A stretch of DNA of 64,000 nt, from positions 124,001 through 188,000 of the forward strand of contig CAMFII010000005.1 of NCBI GenBank assembly GCA_945952585.1. The letters are read 5' to 3'. The DNA is from an uncultured Rhodobacter sp. Its GTDB lineage: Bacteria; Pseudomonadota; Alphaproteobacteria; Rhodobacterales; Rhodobacteraceae. Of the stretch, positions 49,949 to 59,999 are shown one piece after another. Position numbers and translations under genes: made by a program. Numbering within the stretch: position 1 is the first letter of the stretch; each line of letters begins with the position of its first letter. A model generated the notes under the pieces. That model was not told the origin of the DNA and ran no database searches. It saw nothing but the letters and a program-made list of their open reading frames with translations.

Positions 49949-51228
49949 CGCGGCATCAGGTCCAGCAGGCGGTCGCGCAGGGTGATGATCCCCCCGGCGG
50001 CACTTTCCTGCAAGGCCGATGCCCGCGCCGCGATGTCGCGCAGGTCGGGGGCGTCGAGGGCCGCATCGAGCGAGGCCGCGTCGGTGACCAGCCGCGTCCC
50101 TCCCGCGCTTTCCAGTTGCGCATAGTCGGCGGCGAAATTCGCGGTGTTCGGCCCGTGCAGGACGGTGGAGCTGAGGCGTACGGCCTCCCATGGGTTGTGC
50201 CCCTGTACCGGGCCGAAGCTGCCGCCGATCAGCGAGACCGGGCAGAGGCGATACCACAGGCCCATCTCGCCAAAGGTATCGGCGATCCAGACGACGGTGG
50301 TGGGCGCAGGCACCTGGCCCTCGGAGCGGAAGGCGTAGCTGAGGCCTTGCTCCTCGCAGGCCTGGGCGATCTCGGCGGCACGGGCGGGCAGACGGGGGGC
50401 GAGGATCAGGAGGCTTGCCGGGGCGCGCCGGTGGCGCATTGCCTGAGCCGCGAGTGCGACCGCTTCATCCTCGGCATGGGTGGAGGCGGCGCACCATACG
50501 GCGCGGCCGGCAAGAAGGGTCTCGATGGTCGGGCGGTCGGGGCTGTCGGCAAGTGGCGAACAGGCGGCCTTGAGCGAGCCGGTCACGGCGACCTCAAGGC
50601 CGGGGGCAAGGGCGCGAAGATGGTCGGCGGTGACGCTGTCCTGCGCCGCGAGATAGGCGAAACGGCGGTAGAGGTCGGCGTAGAGCGAGCGGACGTTCTG
50701 CCTCGAGGTGAAGGAGCGCGCGTTCATGCGGGCGTTGATCATCGCGAGCGGGATGCCGCGCCGGGCCGTAGCGACGACGAAGCCCGGCCAGAGGTCCTGT
50801 TCGGCCCAGACGGCAAGGTCGGGGCGCCAGTGGTCGAGGAAGCGTTTGCGGAAGACCGGCACGTCGAGCGGCAGGTACTGGTGGATCGTCCGGGGCGGGC
50901 GGTTGCGGTCGAAGACCTCGCCAGAAGCGCGGGCCGAGGAAGTGACGAGGAAATTGAGGTCGGGGCGCGCCTCGGCCATCGCCTCGATCAAGCCACGGAG
51001 CGCCAGAACCTCGCCCAGGCCCACGGCATGCATCCAGATGAGCGGGCCGTCGGGGCGGGGTGCCATGGCGTCGGCGCCCTTCTCGCGCCAGCGTTCTGGA
51101 TGCTCCTTGCCCCGCTTGCGGCGGCTTTCGATGTGTTTCCAGGCCCTGACGCCAAGAAGGCGGGTTGCGGCGAGATAGAGCCGCAGCAGGGGGCCGGTCG
51201 ATTTTTTGGGGGTCGGCTGCTCAGCCAA
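49945..51228 (-). CDS. WaaA/KdtA-like glycosyltransferase paralog (GT30 N-terminal domain)
   Basis: 'HPERWREKGADAMAPRPDGPLIWMHAVGLGEVLALRGLIEAM', 'DLAVWAEQDLWPGFVV', 'SLIGGSFGPVQGHNPWEAV'. Confidence 0.82.
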   Translation of the reverse strand: MAEQPTPKKSTGPLLRLYLAATRLLGVRAWKHIESRRKRGKEHPERWREKGADAMAPRPDGPLIWMHAVGLGEVLALRGLIEAMAEARPDLNFLVTSSARASGEVFDRNRPPRTIHQYLPLDVPVFRKRFLDHWRPDLAVWAEQDLWPGFVVATARRGIPLAMINARMNARSFTSRQNVRSLYADLYRRFAYLAAQDSVTADHLRALAPGLEVAVTGSLKAACSPLADSPDRPTIETLLAGRAVWCAASTHAEDEAVALAAQAMRHRRAPASLLILAPRLPARAAEIAQACEEQGLSYAFRSEGQVPAPTTVVWIADTFGEMGLWYRLCPVSLIGGSFGPVQGHNPWEAVRLSSTVLHGPNTANFAADYAQLESAGGTRLVTDAASLDAALDAPDLRDIAARASALQESAAGGIITLRDRLLDLMPR

Positions 51229-52342
51229 GGTCGCTGAACTGCTTCTGCAGTCCCCGCTCCCAGAAGGCCGGATCTTTCAGCACCGCGACGAACCGGTCGG
51301 CCGCGCAGCCCTCGCCAAAGGCGGTGTGGCTGTCATGGGGCTTGCCCCATTCCGAGGCGAGGAAGGACAGGATCGCCTCGCGGTCGAAAGCCTTGGCGCT
51401 GGCAATCGACGGGGCCGAGCCGCGATTGGTCTGGCGGGTGCCGATGTCAAGCGAAGGCAGGCCCAGGAAAGGAGCCTCGCGCACGCCGGCGCTTGAATTG
51501 CCGATCATGCAGGCGGCGTTCTTCATCAGCTCGCTGAAATGGGCGAAGCGCATTGAAGGAAGGATGCGGAAACGATCCTTGGGCAATGTTTCCAGAACGC
51601 GGAAAATCGCCTCGGAGCCCGGATCGTTGTTCGGGGCGATCACGACGAAGGGCTTGCCAGACGCCGCGAGCGTGCCGAACAGCGCTTCGGCCTGCGCGCC
51701 CATGGTCGCGGCCTCGGAGGTGACAGGGTGGAAGGTGACGATGCCGAAATCCGGGAAGGGGATTTCATAGTGCTTCCGCACCTCGTCGATGGAGACGCCC
51801 GAGGACCGGGAGTGGAAATCAAGCTCGGGCGAGCCGATGACATGGATCGACTCGGGCGGCTCGCCAAGCGACATCACCCGGCGGGCGGCGTCGTCGCTCG
51901 AGACGAAATGATGGGTGGCGAGCTTGGAATTGCAGTGGCGGAAGATCTCGTCGATGGTGCCCGACACCTCGCCGCCCTCGATATGGGCTGAACGGACATA
52001 GTTCGTCGCGCAGACGAGGGCGCAGGCCAGCGCCTCGATCCGGTCGCCGTGGACCACGGCGAGGTCCGGGCGGTGCTCGGTCAGGAAATCGGAAAAACCG
52101 ACGACGGTCTTGGCCAGGATCATGTCCTGCGGATCGCCTTCGCGCTGGTTCTGGAACTCGAACATCTCGGCGTCGGGGAACCGGGCGACTTCCAGCTTGG
52201 TGCGGCCGTAGCGCTCCATCAGGTGCATGCCGGTGACGAAGAACGACACGGCAAAGCCGGCATCGCGGGCGGCGACGGCCAAAGGTTCCAGCTTGCCGAA
52301 ATCGGCGCGGGTGCCGGTGATGAAAAGGATGCGTCGGGTCAT
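51221..52342 (-). CDS. UDP-N-acetylglucosamine 2-epimerase, hydrolysing (NeuC/LegG-like)
   Basis: MTRRILFITGTRADFGKLEPL, 'VVHGDRIEALACALVCATNYVRSAHIEGGEVSGTIDE'. Confidence 0.92.
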   Translation of the reverse strand: MTRRILFITGTRADFGKLEPLAVAARDAGFAVSFFVTGMHLMERYGRTKLEVARFPDAEMFEFQNQREGDPQDMILAKTVVGFSDFLTEHRPDLAVVHGDRIEALACALVCATNYVRSAHIEGGEVSGTIDEIFRHCNSKLATHHFVSSDDAARRVMSLGEPPESIHVIGSPELDFHSRSSGVSIDEVRKHYEIPFPDFGIVTFHPVTSEAATMGAQAEALFGTLAASGKPFVVIAPNNDPGSEAIFRVLETLPKDRFRILPSMRFAHFSELMKNAACMIGNSSAGVREAPFLGLPSLDIGTRQTNRGSAPSIASAKAFDREAILSFLASEWGKPHDSHTAFGEGCAADRFVAVLKDPAFWERGLQKQFSDLG

Positions 52343-52406
52343 CGGGCCAGGTTCGGGTGGATCGCGCGAGGATAGGCGGGGCAGGGGCAGGGCGGCAAGC
52401 GGGGGG

Positions 52407-54206
52407 TCAGGCGCTGTTGCGCCGCTCGGCGCCGCCGAACTGCTGGTCGTAGAGCGCACGGAAGGTGCCCTCGCGGGCGAGAAGGGCATCGACTGTGCCT
52501 TCCTCGGACAGGTGTCCGCCTTCGATCACGCAGATCTTGTCGGCGTTCAGCACAGTCGACAGCCGGTGCGCGATCACGACGGTGGTGCGGCCCTTGGTAA
52601 GGTGCTGGAGCGCCTCCTGCACCAGCGCCTCGGACCGGCTGTCGAGCGCGCTCGTGGCTTCGTCCAACAGCAGGATCGGGGCGTTGCGCAGCATGGCGCG
52701 GGCGATGGCCAGACGCTGTTTCTGTCCGCCCGACAGGAACGCGCCGTTTTCGCCAACCTGCGTGTCATAGCCTTGCGACAGCTTTTCGATGAATTCGTGG
52801 GCGTTGGCGGATTTGCAGGCCTGGACGACCTCCTCATCGGTGGCGCCGGGGCGGCCGAAGCGGATGTTCTCGGCGACCGAGGCTGAGAATAGGAAGGTGT
52901 CCTGCCCGACATAGCTGATGAGGTCGCGGAGCGAAGCGAAGGTGGCGAGGCGGATGTCATGCCCGTCGATCCGGACCGCCCCCTGTTGCGGATCGTAAAG
53001 CCGAAGGATCAGGTTGAGGATGGTCGACTTGCCGCCGCCCGAAGGGCCGACCAGCGCCGTCGTCTTGCCCGCCTCGAAGGACAGGGAAATGCCGTTCAGG
53101 ACCGAACGGCCATTCCCGTAGTCGAAGGACACCTGATCGAAGGTGATGCGGCCCTCGCCCTTGGCCAGATGCAGCGCCGCGGGGTGCTGGGTCAGCGTTT
53201 CCGGTTGGTCGAGCAGGCCGAACATCATCCGGACGCCCACCATGCCGGATTCGATCGACACCCGCATCCGCGACAGGCGCTTGGCCGGTTCGTAGGCCAT
53301 CAGCAGGGCGGTCACGAAAGACATCAGCTGACCGGGCGAGGAGTTGGTCTGGCCAAAGGCCTGCACCGCGGACAGCGCGACGACGGCGGCGATGGCGAAG
53401 CCGGAAAGCGTGTCCATCAAGGGGCTGGTGATGGCCTCGAGCCGGGCGATGGCGTTCGAGCGTTTCTCGACCTCGCGCACGGCCTTGTTCATGCGGAAGG
53501 CCATGCGGTCTTCCAGCGCGAAGGCCTTGATGATGCGGATGCCGGTCGAGGTTTCCTGGATCACCTTGATGATCTCGGCAAGCGAGGCCATCTCCTGCTC
53601 CATGATCGCGCGGACCTTGCCGAGCAGGATGCGGATTCCGTAGATCGCCAGCGGCCCGAAGACCAGCGAGACCAGCGACAGAAGCGGCTGCTGCCAGAAC
53701 ATCACCGCGACGAGGCCGATCAGCGTCAACAGGTCGCGGACAAAGGAGGTCACGATCAGGTCGATGATCCCGCGCGCGGCGTTCGCCGATTGCGTGACCC
53801 GCATCAGCAGGTCCGAGGATTCGGTCAGGTTGAAGAACGACACACCTTGGCGCAGCAGCTTGTCGTAAAGCTTGATCTGCTGGATCGCGACGATGCGGTT
53901 GCCCGCCCGGGTCAGCGCGACCTGCTGGACATAGGTCGCCAGCCCCTTGAGCGTGAAGATCAGGGCGACCGCACCAGCGACGACGAAGACCATGCCGCGG
54001 TTGTCAGGGATCGTCATGGCATCGACGATGTAGCGCATGATCCAGGCAGTGGCCGAAGTACTGGCGGCCACGACGATCATTGCGACTATGGCAATGGCAT
54101 AGAGTCGACGCTGATCCCGCACGTTTTCGCGCAGAAGCCGCCAGAGCTGCTCTTCCCGGATGATCGGGAAGAGATAGGCCAGTTTCTCGGTCAGTTTCAG
54201 CGCCAT
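52407..54206 (-). CDS. ABC transporter ATP-binding/permease, MsbA-like lipid exporter
   Basis: TMD-NBD half transporter; Walker A '[20 protein letters not shown]', '[32 protein letters not shown]'. Confidence 0.92.
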   Translation of the reverse strand: MALKLTEKLAYLFPIIREEQLWRLLRENVRDQRRLYAIAIVAMIVVAASTSATAWIMRYIVDAMTIPDNRGMVFVVAGAVALIFTLKGLATYVQQVALTRAGNRIVAIQQIKLYDKLLRQGVSFFNLTESSDLLMRVTQSANAARGIIDLIVTSFVRDLLTLIGLVAVMFWQQPLLSLVSLVFGPLAIYGIRILLGKVRAIMEQEMASLAEIIKVIQETSTGIRIIKAFALEDRMAFRMNKAVREVEKRSNAIARLEAITSPLMDTLSGFAIAAVVALSAVQAFGQTNSSPGQLMSFVTALLMAYEPAKRLSRMRVSIESGMVGVRMMFGLLDQPETLTQHPAALHLAKGEGRITFDQVSFDYGNGRSVLNGISLSFEAGKTTALVGPSGGGKSTILNLILRLYDPQQGAVRIDGHDIRLATFASLRDLISYVGQDTFLFSASVAENIRFGRPGATDEEVVQACKSANAHEFIEKLSQGYDTQVGENGAFLSGGQKQRLAIARAMLRNAPILLLDEATSALDSRSEALVQEALQHLTKGRTTVVIAHRLSTVLNADKICVIEGGHLSEEGTVDALLAREGTFRALYDQQFGGAERRNSA

Positions 54207-54422
54207 TCGACGGCAGGTCCCGATCTCGTTCGCAGGGCTCGGACCGGATCCGCGCCCTGGCATGGTGGCGCCCTACATAGTGGATCGCCTGCTGCCGCGC
54301 CACACCCCTGCGGCAAAACCCGCCCATTGCGGCGGCGGTGTAACGCAGATCGGGCAACCGACGTATTGGACAATGCCAGGGCAAGTGCCATTTACTGGCA
54401 GAGACAACGACAAGGGGATGCA

Positions 54423-54941
54423 ATGTCTGACAAGCGCGAAACGGCTATCCTGGCAGGCGGATGCTTCTGGGGGATGCAGGACCTGATCCGCAGGATTCCC
54501 GGGGTGGTGACGACCCGGGTCGGTTACACTGGTGGCGATGTGGCCAATGCCACCTACCGCGATCACGGCACCCATGCCGAGGGGATCGAGATCGTGTTCG
54601 ACCCGGACGTGCTGAGCTACCGTGAGCTTCTGGAGTTCTTCTTCCAGATCCACGACCCGACCACGATGAATCGGCAGGGCAACGATATCGGGACGTCCTA
54701 CCGGTCCGGCATCTACTGGCTGACGGAAGAGCAGAAAGACGAGGCCCTGCGCACGATCGCCGATGTGGATGCGTCGGGGATCTGGCCGGGCAAGGTCGTC
54801 ACCGAGGTCAAGCAGGCCGGGGATTTCTGGGAGGCGGAACCCTTCCATCAGGATTACCTCGTCCGCAACCCGAACGGCTATACCTGCCACTTTGCCCGGC
54901 CGAACTGGAAACTGCCGCGCCGCGCCAGCGACGCAGCCTGA
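54423..54941 (+). CDS. msrA: Peptide-methionine (S)-S-oxide reductase
   Basis: '[31 protein letters not shown]'. Confidence 0.96.
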   Translation: MSDKRETAILAGGCFWGMQDLIRRIPGVVTTRVGYTGGDVANATYRDHGTHAEGIEIVFDPDVLSYRELLEFFFQIHDPTTMNRQGNDIGTSYRSGIYWLTEEQKDEALRTIADVDASGIWPGKVVTEVKQAGDFWEAEPFHQDYLVRNPNGYTCHFARPNWKLPRRASDAA

Positions 54942-54950
54942 GGAGGCGGA

Positions 54951-56447
54951 ATGCCCGACGGAGCGCCCCATACCGCGCCGGTCTTCGGATTCGACAACAG
55001 CTATGCGCGCGATCTGCCGGGCACCTTCGTCGCCTGGCGGGCCGCGCGGGTGGCCGCGCCACGGCTTCTGAAACTGAACCGCGCGCTTGCCGAGGAGCTG
55101 GGGCTGGAGGCCGGGGCGCTGGACGGGGCGCTTGGGGCTGAGGTGTTTTCGGGAAACCTCGCCCCCGCCGATGCCGAGCCGCTCGCCCAGGCTTATGCCG
55201 GGCACCAGTTCGGCGGCTTCTCGCCGCAGCTGGGCGACGGGCGGGCGCTGCTTCTGGGCGAGGTCATCGACCGTGAGGGGCGGCGGCGCGATATCGCGCT
55301 CAAGGGTTCGGGGCAGACGCCGTTCTCGCGCCGGGGCGATGGCAAGGCCGCCATCGGCCCGGTCCTGCGCGAATACCTGATCGGCGAGGCGATGCATGCG
55401 TTGGGTATCCCGACAACCCGGGCGCTGGCGGCGGTGGCGACGGGCGAGCAGATCCTGCGCGACACCGGGCTGCCCGGGGCCGTGCTGACGCGGGTGGCTG
55501 CCAGCCATATCCGCGTCGGCACATTCCAGTTCTTCGCCACCCGCGGAGACACGGACAACCTGCGCAAGCTGACGAATTATACATTGGCGCGCCACTATCC
55601 TGGGCTTGCCGGGGCGGCGTCTCCGGCGCTGGCCCTGCTTGCCGCCGTGACCGAGGCGCAGGCGCGGCTCATCGCGGACTGGATGGCGGTGGGTTTCATC
55701 CACGGGGTGATGAACACCGACAACATGACGCTTTCGGGCGAGACCATCGACTATGGCCCCTGCGCCTTCATGGACGCCTATGCGCCGGGAACGGTGTTTT
55801 CCTCGATCGACCACCAGGGGCGCTATGCCTATGGCAACCAGCCGGGCATCGCCCAATGGAACCTCGCCCGGCTGGCCGAGGCGCTGCTGCCGCTGGTCGA
55901 TGCGCAGGAGGATCGCGCGGTCGAGCGCGCGACCGAAGTGCTTATGGCCTATGCTCCGGCCTATGACGCGGCCTGGCTGGCCCGGATGCGCGCCAAGCTG
56001 GGCTTGTCGACAGCCGAAGAGGGGGACCGGGACCTGGCACTTGGCCTTCTTTCGGTCATGGAGGCCGAGAAGGCCGACTGGACGCTGACCTTCCGCCGCC
56101 TGTCGCAGGTACTCCGGGGCGATGCCTCGGCCTTACGCCTGCAATTCGGCAATCCAGGCGCGATCGACGGCTGGCTGGAGGACTGGAAGCGGCGACTGGC
56201 CCGCGAGGGCGGGGCGGCCGAAGCGCGCGCCGCGGCGATGGACCGGGTCAATCCACTGGTCATTCCCCGCAACCACAAAGTCGAAGACGCGATCCGGGCA
56301 GCGGTCTGGGAGGCCGACCTGGCACCTTTCGAGGCCTTGCTCGACCAGATCACGCGGCCTTTCGACGAGGCTCCGGGGCGAGACGCCTTCGCTCTGCCGC
56401 CGCCGCAGTCCTTTACCGACAGCTTCCGCACCTTCTGCGGGACGTGA
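54951..56447 (+). CDS. selO: SelO/YdiU-family protein (protein adenylyltransferase)
   Basis: 'YAGHQFGGFSPQLGDGRALLLGEV', 'LKGSGQTPFSRRGDGKAAIGPVLREYLIGEAMHALGIPTTRALA', 'HGVMNTDNMTLSGETIDYGPCAFMD'. Confidence 0.95.
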   Translation: MPDGAPHTAPVFGFDNSYARDLPGTFVAWRAARVAAPRLLKLNRALAEELGLEAGALDGALGAEVFSGNLAPADAEPLAQAYAGHQFGGFSPQLGDGRALLLGEVIDREGRRRDIALKGSGQTPFSRRGDGKAAIGPVLREYLIGEAMHALGIPTTRALAAVATGEQILRDTGLPGAVLTRVAASHIRVGTFQFFATRGDTDNLRKLTNYTLARHYPGLAGAASPALALLAAVTEAQARLIADWMAVGFIHGVMNTDNMTLSGETIDYGPCAFMDAYAPGTVFSSIDHQGRYAYGNQPGIAQWNLARLAEALLPLVDAQEDRAVERATEVLMAYAPAYDAAWLARMRAKLGLSTAEEGDRDLALGLLSVMEAEKADWTLTFRRLSQVLRGDASALRLQFGNPGAIDGWLEDWKRRLAREGGAAEARAAAMDRVNPLVIPRNHKVEDAIRAAVWEADLAPFEALLDQITRPFDEAPGRDAFALPPPQSFTDSFRTFCGT

Positions 56448-56561
56448 CCCCCCGAACCTGCCCGCGTTTTTCCGGGGTGCCCTTGCAGCCCCCGGAACGC
56501 GCAACTAAGACTCTGGCAAGACCACTGGCGATAGTCATCGCGAGAACATGAGGCAGGACCG

Positions 56562-57194
56562 ATGAAAGATCCGATCGACCTTTACATGAACACGCTCGTG
56601 CCGATGGTGGTCGAACAGACCAGCCGGGGCGAACGGGCCTATGACATCTATTCGCGCCTCTTGAAGGAGCGGATCATCTTCCTCGCGGGCCCGGTGCATG
56701 ACGGCATGTCGTCGCTCATCTGCGCGCAGCTCCTCTTCCTTGAGTCGGAGAACCCGTCCAAGGAAATCGCCATGTATATCAACAGCCCCGGCGGCGTTGT
56801 GACCTCGGGCCTGTCGATCTACGACACGATGCAGTACATCCGGCCCAAGGTTTCGACGCTGGTCATCGGGCAGGCGGCGTCGATGGGCTCGCTCCTGCTG
56901 ACGGCGGGCGAGAAGGGGATGCGCTTCTCGCTTCCGAACAGCCGGGTCATGGTCCACCAGCCCTCGGGCGGCTACCAGGGGCAGGCCACGGATATCATGA
57001 TCCACGCCCGCGAGACCGAAAAGCTGAAGCGCCGGCTGAACGAGATCTATGTGAAACACACTGGCCAGAACCTGGAAACAGTGGAAGCCGCGCTGGAGCG
57101 CGACAACTTCATGTCGGCAGAGGATGCCAAGGCCTGGGGCCTGATCGACGAGATCCTCGAAGCGCGCGGCAAGATGGACGACACGGCGAAGTGA
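56562..57194 (+). CDS. clpP: ATP-dependent Clp protease proteolytic subunit
   Basis: '[23 protein letters not shown]', '[14 protein letters not shown]', '[16 protein letters not shown]'. Confidence 0.98.
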   Translation: MKDPIDLYMNTLVPMVVEQTSRGERAYDIYSRLLKERIIFLAGPVHDGMSSLICAQLLFLESENPSKEIAMYINSPGGVVTSGLSIYDTMQYIRPKVSTLVIGQAASMGSLLLTAGEKGMRFSLPNSRVMVHQPSGGYQGQATDIMIHARETEKLKRRLNEIYVKHTGQNLETVEAALERDNFMSAEDAKAWGLIDEILEARGKMDDTAK

Positions 57195-57326
57195 CGTCGG
57201 CGCCCTGTGGCCGAACGGCCACGGGGCATGATTTGCGATTGTGAAGGTCGGGGGTCTGTCCTAGACTTTTTACATTACGGGCAAGGCCAGCCTTCGGGCC
57301 GGGCGGCCGCCAGGCAGAGGACGACG

Positions 57327-58595
57327 ATGGCGAACAATTCCGGCTCCGACAGCAAGAACACGCTTTACTGCTCGTTCTGCGGCAAGAGCCAGCATGAGGT
57401 CCGCAAGCTGATCGCCGGACCGACGGTGTTCATCTGCGACGAATGCGTCGAGCTGTGCATGGACATCATCCGCGAGGAAACGAAATCCTCCGGCCTGAAA
57501 TCCTCGGACGGGGTTCCGACCCCGCGCGAGATCTGCAAGGTGCTGGACGACTATGTGATCGGCCAGATCCATGCCAAGCGCGTGCTCTCGGTCGCGGTCC
57601 ACAACCACTACAAGCGGCTGAACCACTCGTCAAAGACCGACATCGAGCTGTCGAAGTCGAACATCCTGCTGATCGGCCCGACCGGCTGCGGCAAGACGCT
57701 GCTCGCGCAGACGCTGGCCCGCATCCTGGACGTGCCGTTCACCATGGCGGATGCGACGACGCTGACCGAGGCCGGCTACGTCGGTGAGGATGTCGAGAAC
57801 ATCATCCTGAAGCTCTTGCAGGCGTCTGAATACAACGTCGAGCGGGCGCAGCGCGGCATCGTCTATATCGACGAGGTCGACAAGATCACGCGGAAGTCCG
57901 ACAACCCCTCGATCACCCGCGACGTGTCGGGCGAGGGCGTGCAGCAGGCGCTTCTGAAGATCATGGAAGGCACCATCGCTTCTGTTCCGCCCCAGGGCGG
58001 GCGCAAGCACCCGCAGCAGGAATTCCTGCAGGTGGACACGACGAACATCCTGTTCATCTGTGGCGGCGCCTTTGCGGGGCTCGAAAAGATCATCGCGCAG
58101 CGCAACAAGGGATCGGGCATCGGCTTTGGTGCCGAGGTGAAGGATCCGGACGCGCGCGGCGTGGGCGAGCTTTTCATGGAGCTCGAACCGGAAGACTTGC
58201 TGAAATTCGGCCTCATCCCCGAATTCGTCGGCCGTCTGCCGGTGATCGCCACGCTGACCGACCTGGACGAAGCCGCGCTGGTCACCATCCTGACCGAGCC
58301 GAAGAACGCGCTGGTGAAACAGTACCAGCGCCTGTTCGAGATCGAGGGCGTGAAGCTGACCTTCACCCCGGATGCCCTTGTCGCCATCGCCAAGCGCGCC
58401 ATCAAGCGCAAGACCGGCGCACGTGGCCTGCGGTCGATCATGGAGGACATCCTTCTCGACACGATGTTCGAACTGCCGGGCATGGAAGGGGTGGAAGAGG
58501 TCGTGGTGAACGAGGAAGCCGTGAAGAGCGGCGCGAAGCCGCTTCTGATCTTCACCGAGCCGAAGAAGAAGAAGGAGCCCGCATCGGCGGGCTGA
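57327..58595 (+). CDS. clpX: ATP-dependent Clp protease ATP-binding subunit ClpX
   Basis: [44 protein letters not shown] zinc finger; Walker A '[15 protein letters not shown]'. Confidence 0.98.
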   Translation: MANNSGSDSKNTLYCSFCGKSQHEVRKLIAGPTVFICDECVELCMDIIREETKSSGLKSSDGVPTPREICKVLDDYVIGQIHAKRVLSVAVHNHYKRLNHSSKTDIELSKSNILLIGPTGCGKTLLAQTLARILDVPFTMADATTLTEAGYVGEDVENIILKLLQASEYNVERAQRGIVYIDEVDKITRKSDNPSITRDVSGEGVQQALLKIMEGTIASVPPQGGRKHPQQEFLQVDTTNILFICGGAFAGLEKIIAQRNKGSGIGFGAEVKDPDARGVGELFMELEPEDLLKFGLIPEFVGRLPVIATLTDLDEAALVTILTEPKNALVKQYQRLFEIEGVKLTFTPDALVAIAKRAIKRKTGARGLRSIMEDILLDTMFELPGMEGVEEVVVNEEAVKSGAKPLLIFTEPKKKKEPASAG

Positions 58596-58622
58596 GCCGC
58601 GTCCGGAAAACCTGACTGATGC

Positions 58623-58655
58623 AAGGGCGGGCGAAAGTCCGCCCTTTCGATTTTT
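58623..58655 (+). terminator. Rho-independent terminator after clpX
   Basis: AAGGGCGG-gcgaaagt-CCGCCCTT followed by TCGATTTTT. Confidence 0.75.
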
Positions 58656-58701
58656 CTACGAAAAATCAGGGCCCCGGCCTGGGATTATTCGCAGAAAAAT
58701 C
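58649..58701. repeat. Paired palindromic element overlapping the clpX terminator T-tract
   Basis: GATTTTTCTACGAAAAATC (58649-58667) agggccccggcctgg GATTATTCGCAGAAAAATC (58683-58701). Confidence 0.88.
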
Positions 58702-58798
58702 GGGGGGTGCGCGCCGTTGCGGCGGATGCGGTCCTCTCGCCTCTGGACCTTGCCCGCGCCTTCGGCCATAGAGGAGCAAACGACCCGCGGAGGCCACG

Positions 58799-59173
58799 AT
58801 GGAATTCCTCAAGCGCCTTGTTACCTGGTGGAACGGCCAGACGCTCGGCACACAGCTCTTCACCGCCCGCCGGGGCGTCAAGGTGGGCGAGGACGACCAG
58901 GGCAACATCTATTACGAGACCCGCGACGGCAAGCGGCGTTGGGTCATCTACAACGGCGAGGCCGAAGCCTCGCGCGTTTCGCCGGAATGGCACGGCTGGC
59001 TCCACCACACCTGGAACGACCCGCCGACCAAGACGCCGCTCAAGCACAAGGCCTGGGAAAAGCCGCATCAGGAAAACCTGACCGGCACGCTGGCCGCCTA
59101 TGCCCCGCCCGGTTCGATCCGCCGGCCCGCGCCCGTGGCGCGTGCCGACTACGAGGCCTGGCAGCCGGAATAA
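58799..59173 (+). CDS. NADH:ubiquinone oxidoreductase subunit NDUFA12-like
   Basis: '[61 protein letters not shown]'. Confidence 0.93.
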   Translation: MEFLKRLVTWWNGQTLGTQLFTARRGVKVGEDDQGNIYYETRDGKRRWVIYNGEAEASRVSPEWHGWLHHTWNDPPTKTPLKHKAWEKPHQENLTGTLAAYAPPGSIRRPAPVARADYEAWQPE

Positions 59174-59631
59174 TGGCCGAGAACGTCACAGAGGTTGTTG
59201 CTGGCGCAGCCGTTCTGGCGGTGGCGATCGGATTTCTGGTCTATGCCGGCCAGCATACCGGCTACGCCACCACCGACAGCGGCAGCTACTCGCTCAAGGC
59301 CAGCTTCCGCTCGGTCGAAGGGGTGAAGGTGGGCACGGATGTGCGGCTGGCCGGGGTCAAGGTCGGGACCGTCACCGACCTGACGCTCAATCCGCAGACC
59401 TTCTATGCCGACGCGACAGTCAGCGTGAAGAACGGAATCGAATTGCCCGACGACAGTGCCATCGTGATCTCGTCCGAGGGGCTGCTCGGGGGCAATTTCG
59501 TCGAGATCCAGCCGGGCGGCTCGCCCGACATGCTGGCTCCGGGAGCGGAGATCGAGGATACGCAGGGCGCCGTCAGCCTGATCTCGCTGTTGATGAAATT
59601 CGTCAGCGGCTCGAACGGGGACAAGACGTGA
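59173..59631 (+). CDS. mlaD: Outer membrane lipid asymmetry MCE protein MlaD
   Basis: 'YSLKASFRSVEGVKVGTDVRLAGVKVGTVTDLTL', 'GLLGGNFVEIQPGGSPDML'. Confidence 0.9.
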   Translation: MAENVTEVVAGAAVLAVAIGFLVYAGQHTGYATTDSGSYSLKASFRSVEGVKVGTDVRLAGVKVGTVTDLTLNPQTFYADATVSVKNGIELPDDSAIVISSEGLLGGNFVEIQPGGSPDMLAPGAEIEDTQGAVSLISLLMKFVSGSNGDKT

Positions 59632-59999
59632 TCCGAGCCGGGCTGCTCGCGGCTCTCGTTGCCTTTCCCGCAATGGCCGAAGAGGTGGGAGAGGCTCCGG
59701 GCGGCGTGGTGCGCCTGCTCGACCGCCTGACCGGCCAGCTCGAGGATATCGACCTTAGCCGTGGCCAGAGCGCCAGCCATGACCGGCTGACGATTCAGCT
59801 GGACGATTGCCGCTACCCGGTCGCCGATCCCGCCTCGAACGCCTATGCCCATCTGACGATCATGGACGCGATGACGCCGGGTGCGCCGGTCTTCGCCGGG
59901 TGGATGGTCGCGTCCAGCCCGGCGCTGAACGCGCTGGATCATCCGCGCTACGACGTCTGGATCCTGCGCTGCGATACGCCCTCCCGCGACGGCGAGTAG
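59628..59999 (+). CDS. DUF2155 domain-containing protein
   Basis: GTG start; 'GGVVRLLDRLTGQLEDIDLSRGQSASHDRLTIQLDDCRYP', 'FAGWMVASSPALNALDHPRYDVWILRC'. Confidence 0.85.
   Translation: MIRAGLLAALVAFPAMAEEVGEAPGGVVRLLDRLTGQLEDIDLSRGQSASHDRLTIQLDDCRYPVADPASNAYAHLTIMDAMTPGAPVFAGWMVASSPALNALDHPRYDVWILRCDTPSRDGE

Noticed and set aside
57195-57326. Hairpin CCTGTGGCCG-aa-CGGCCACGGG between clpP and clpX as a strong terminator
   Set aside because: Very short loop, no U-tract; possible attenuator but too weak to call without RNA data
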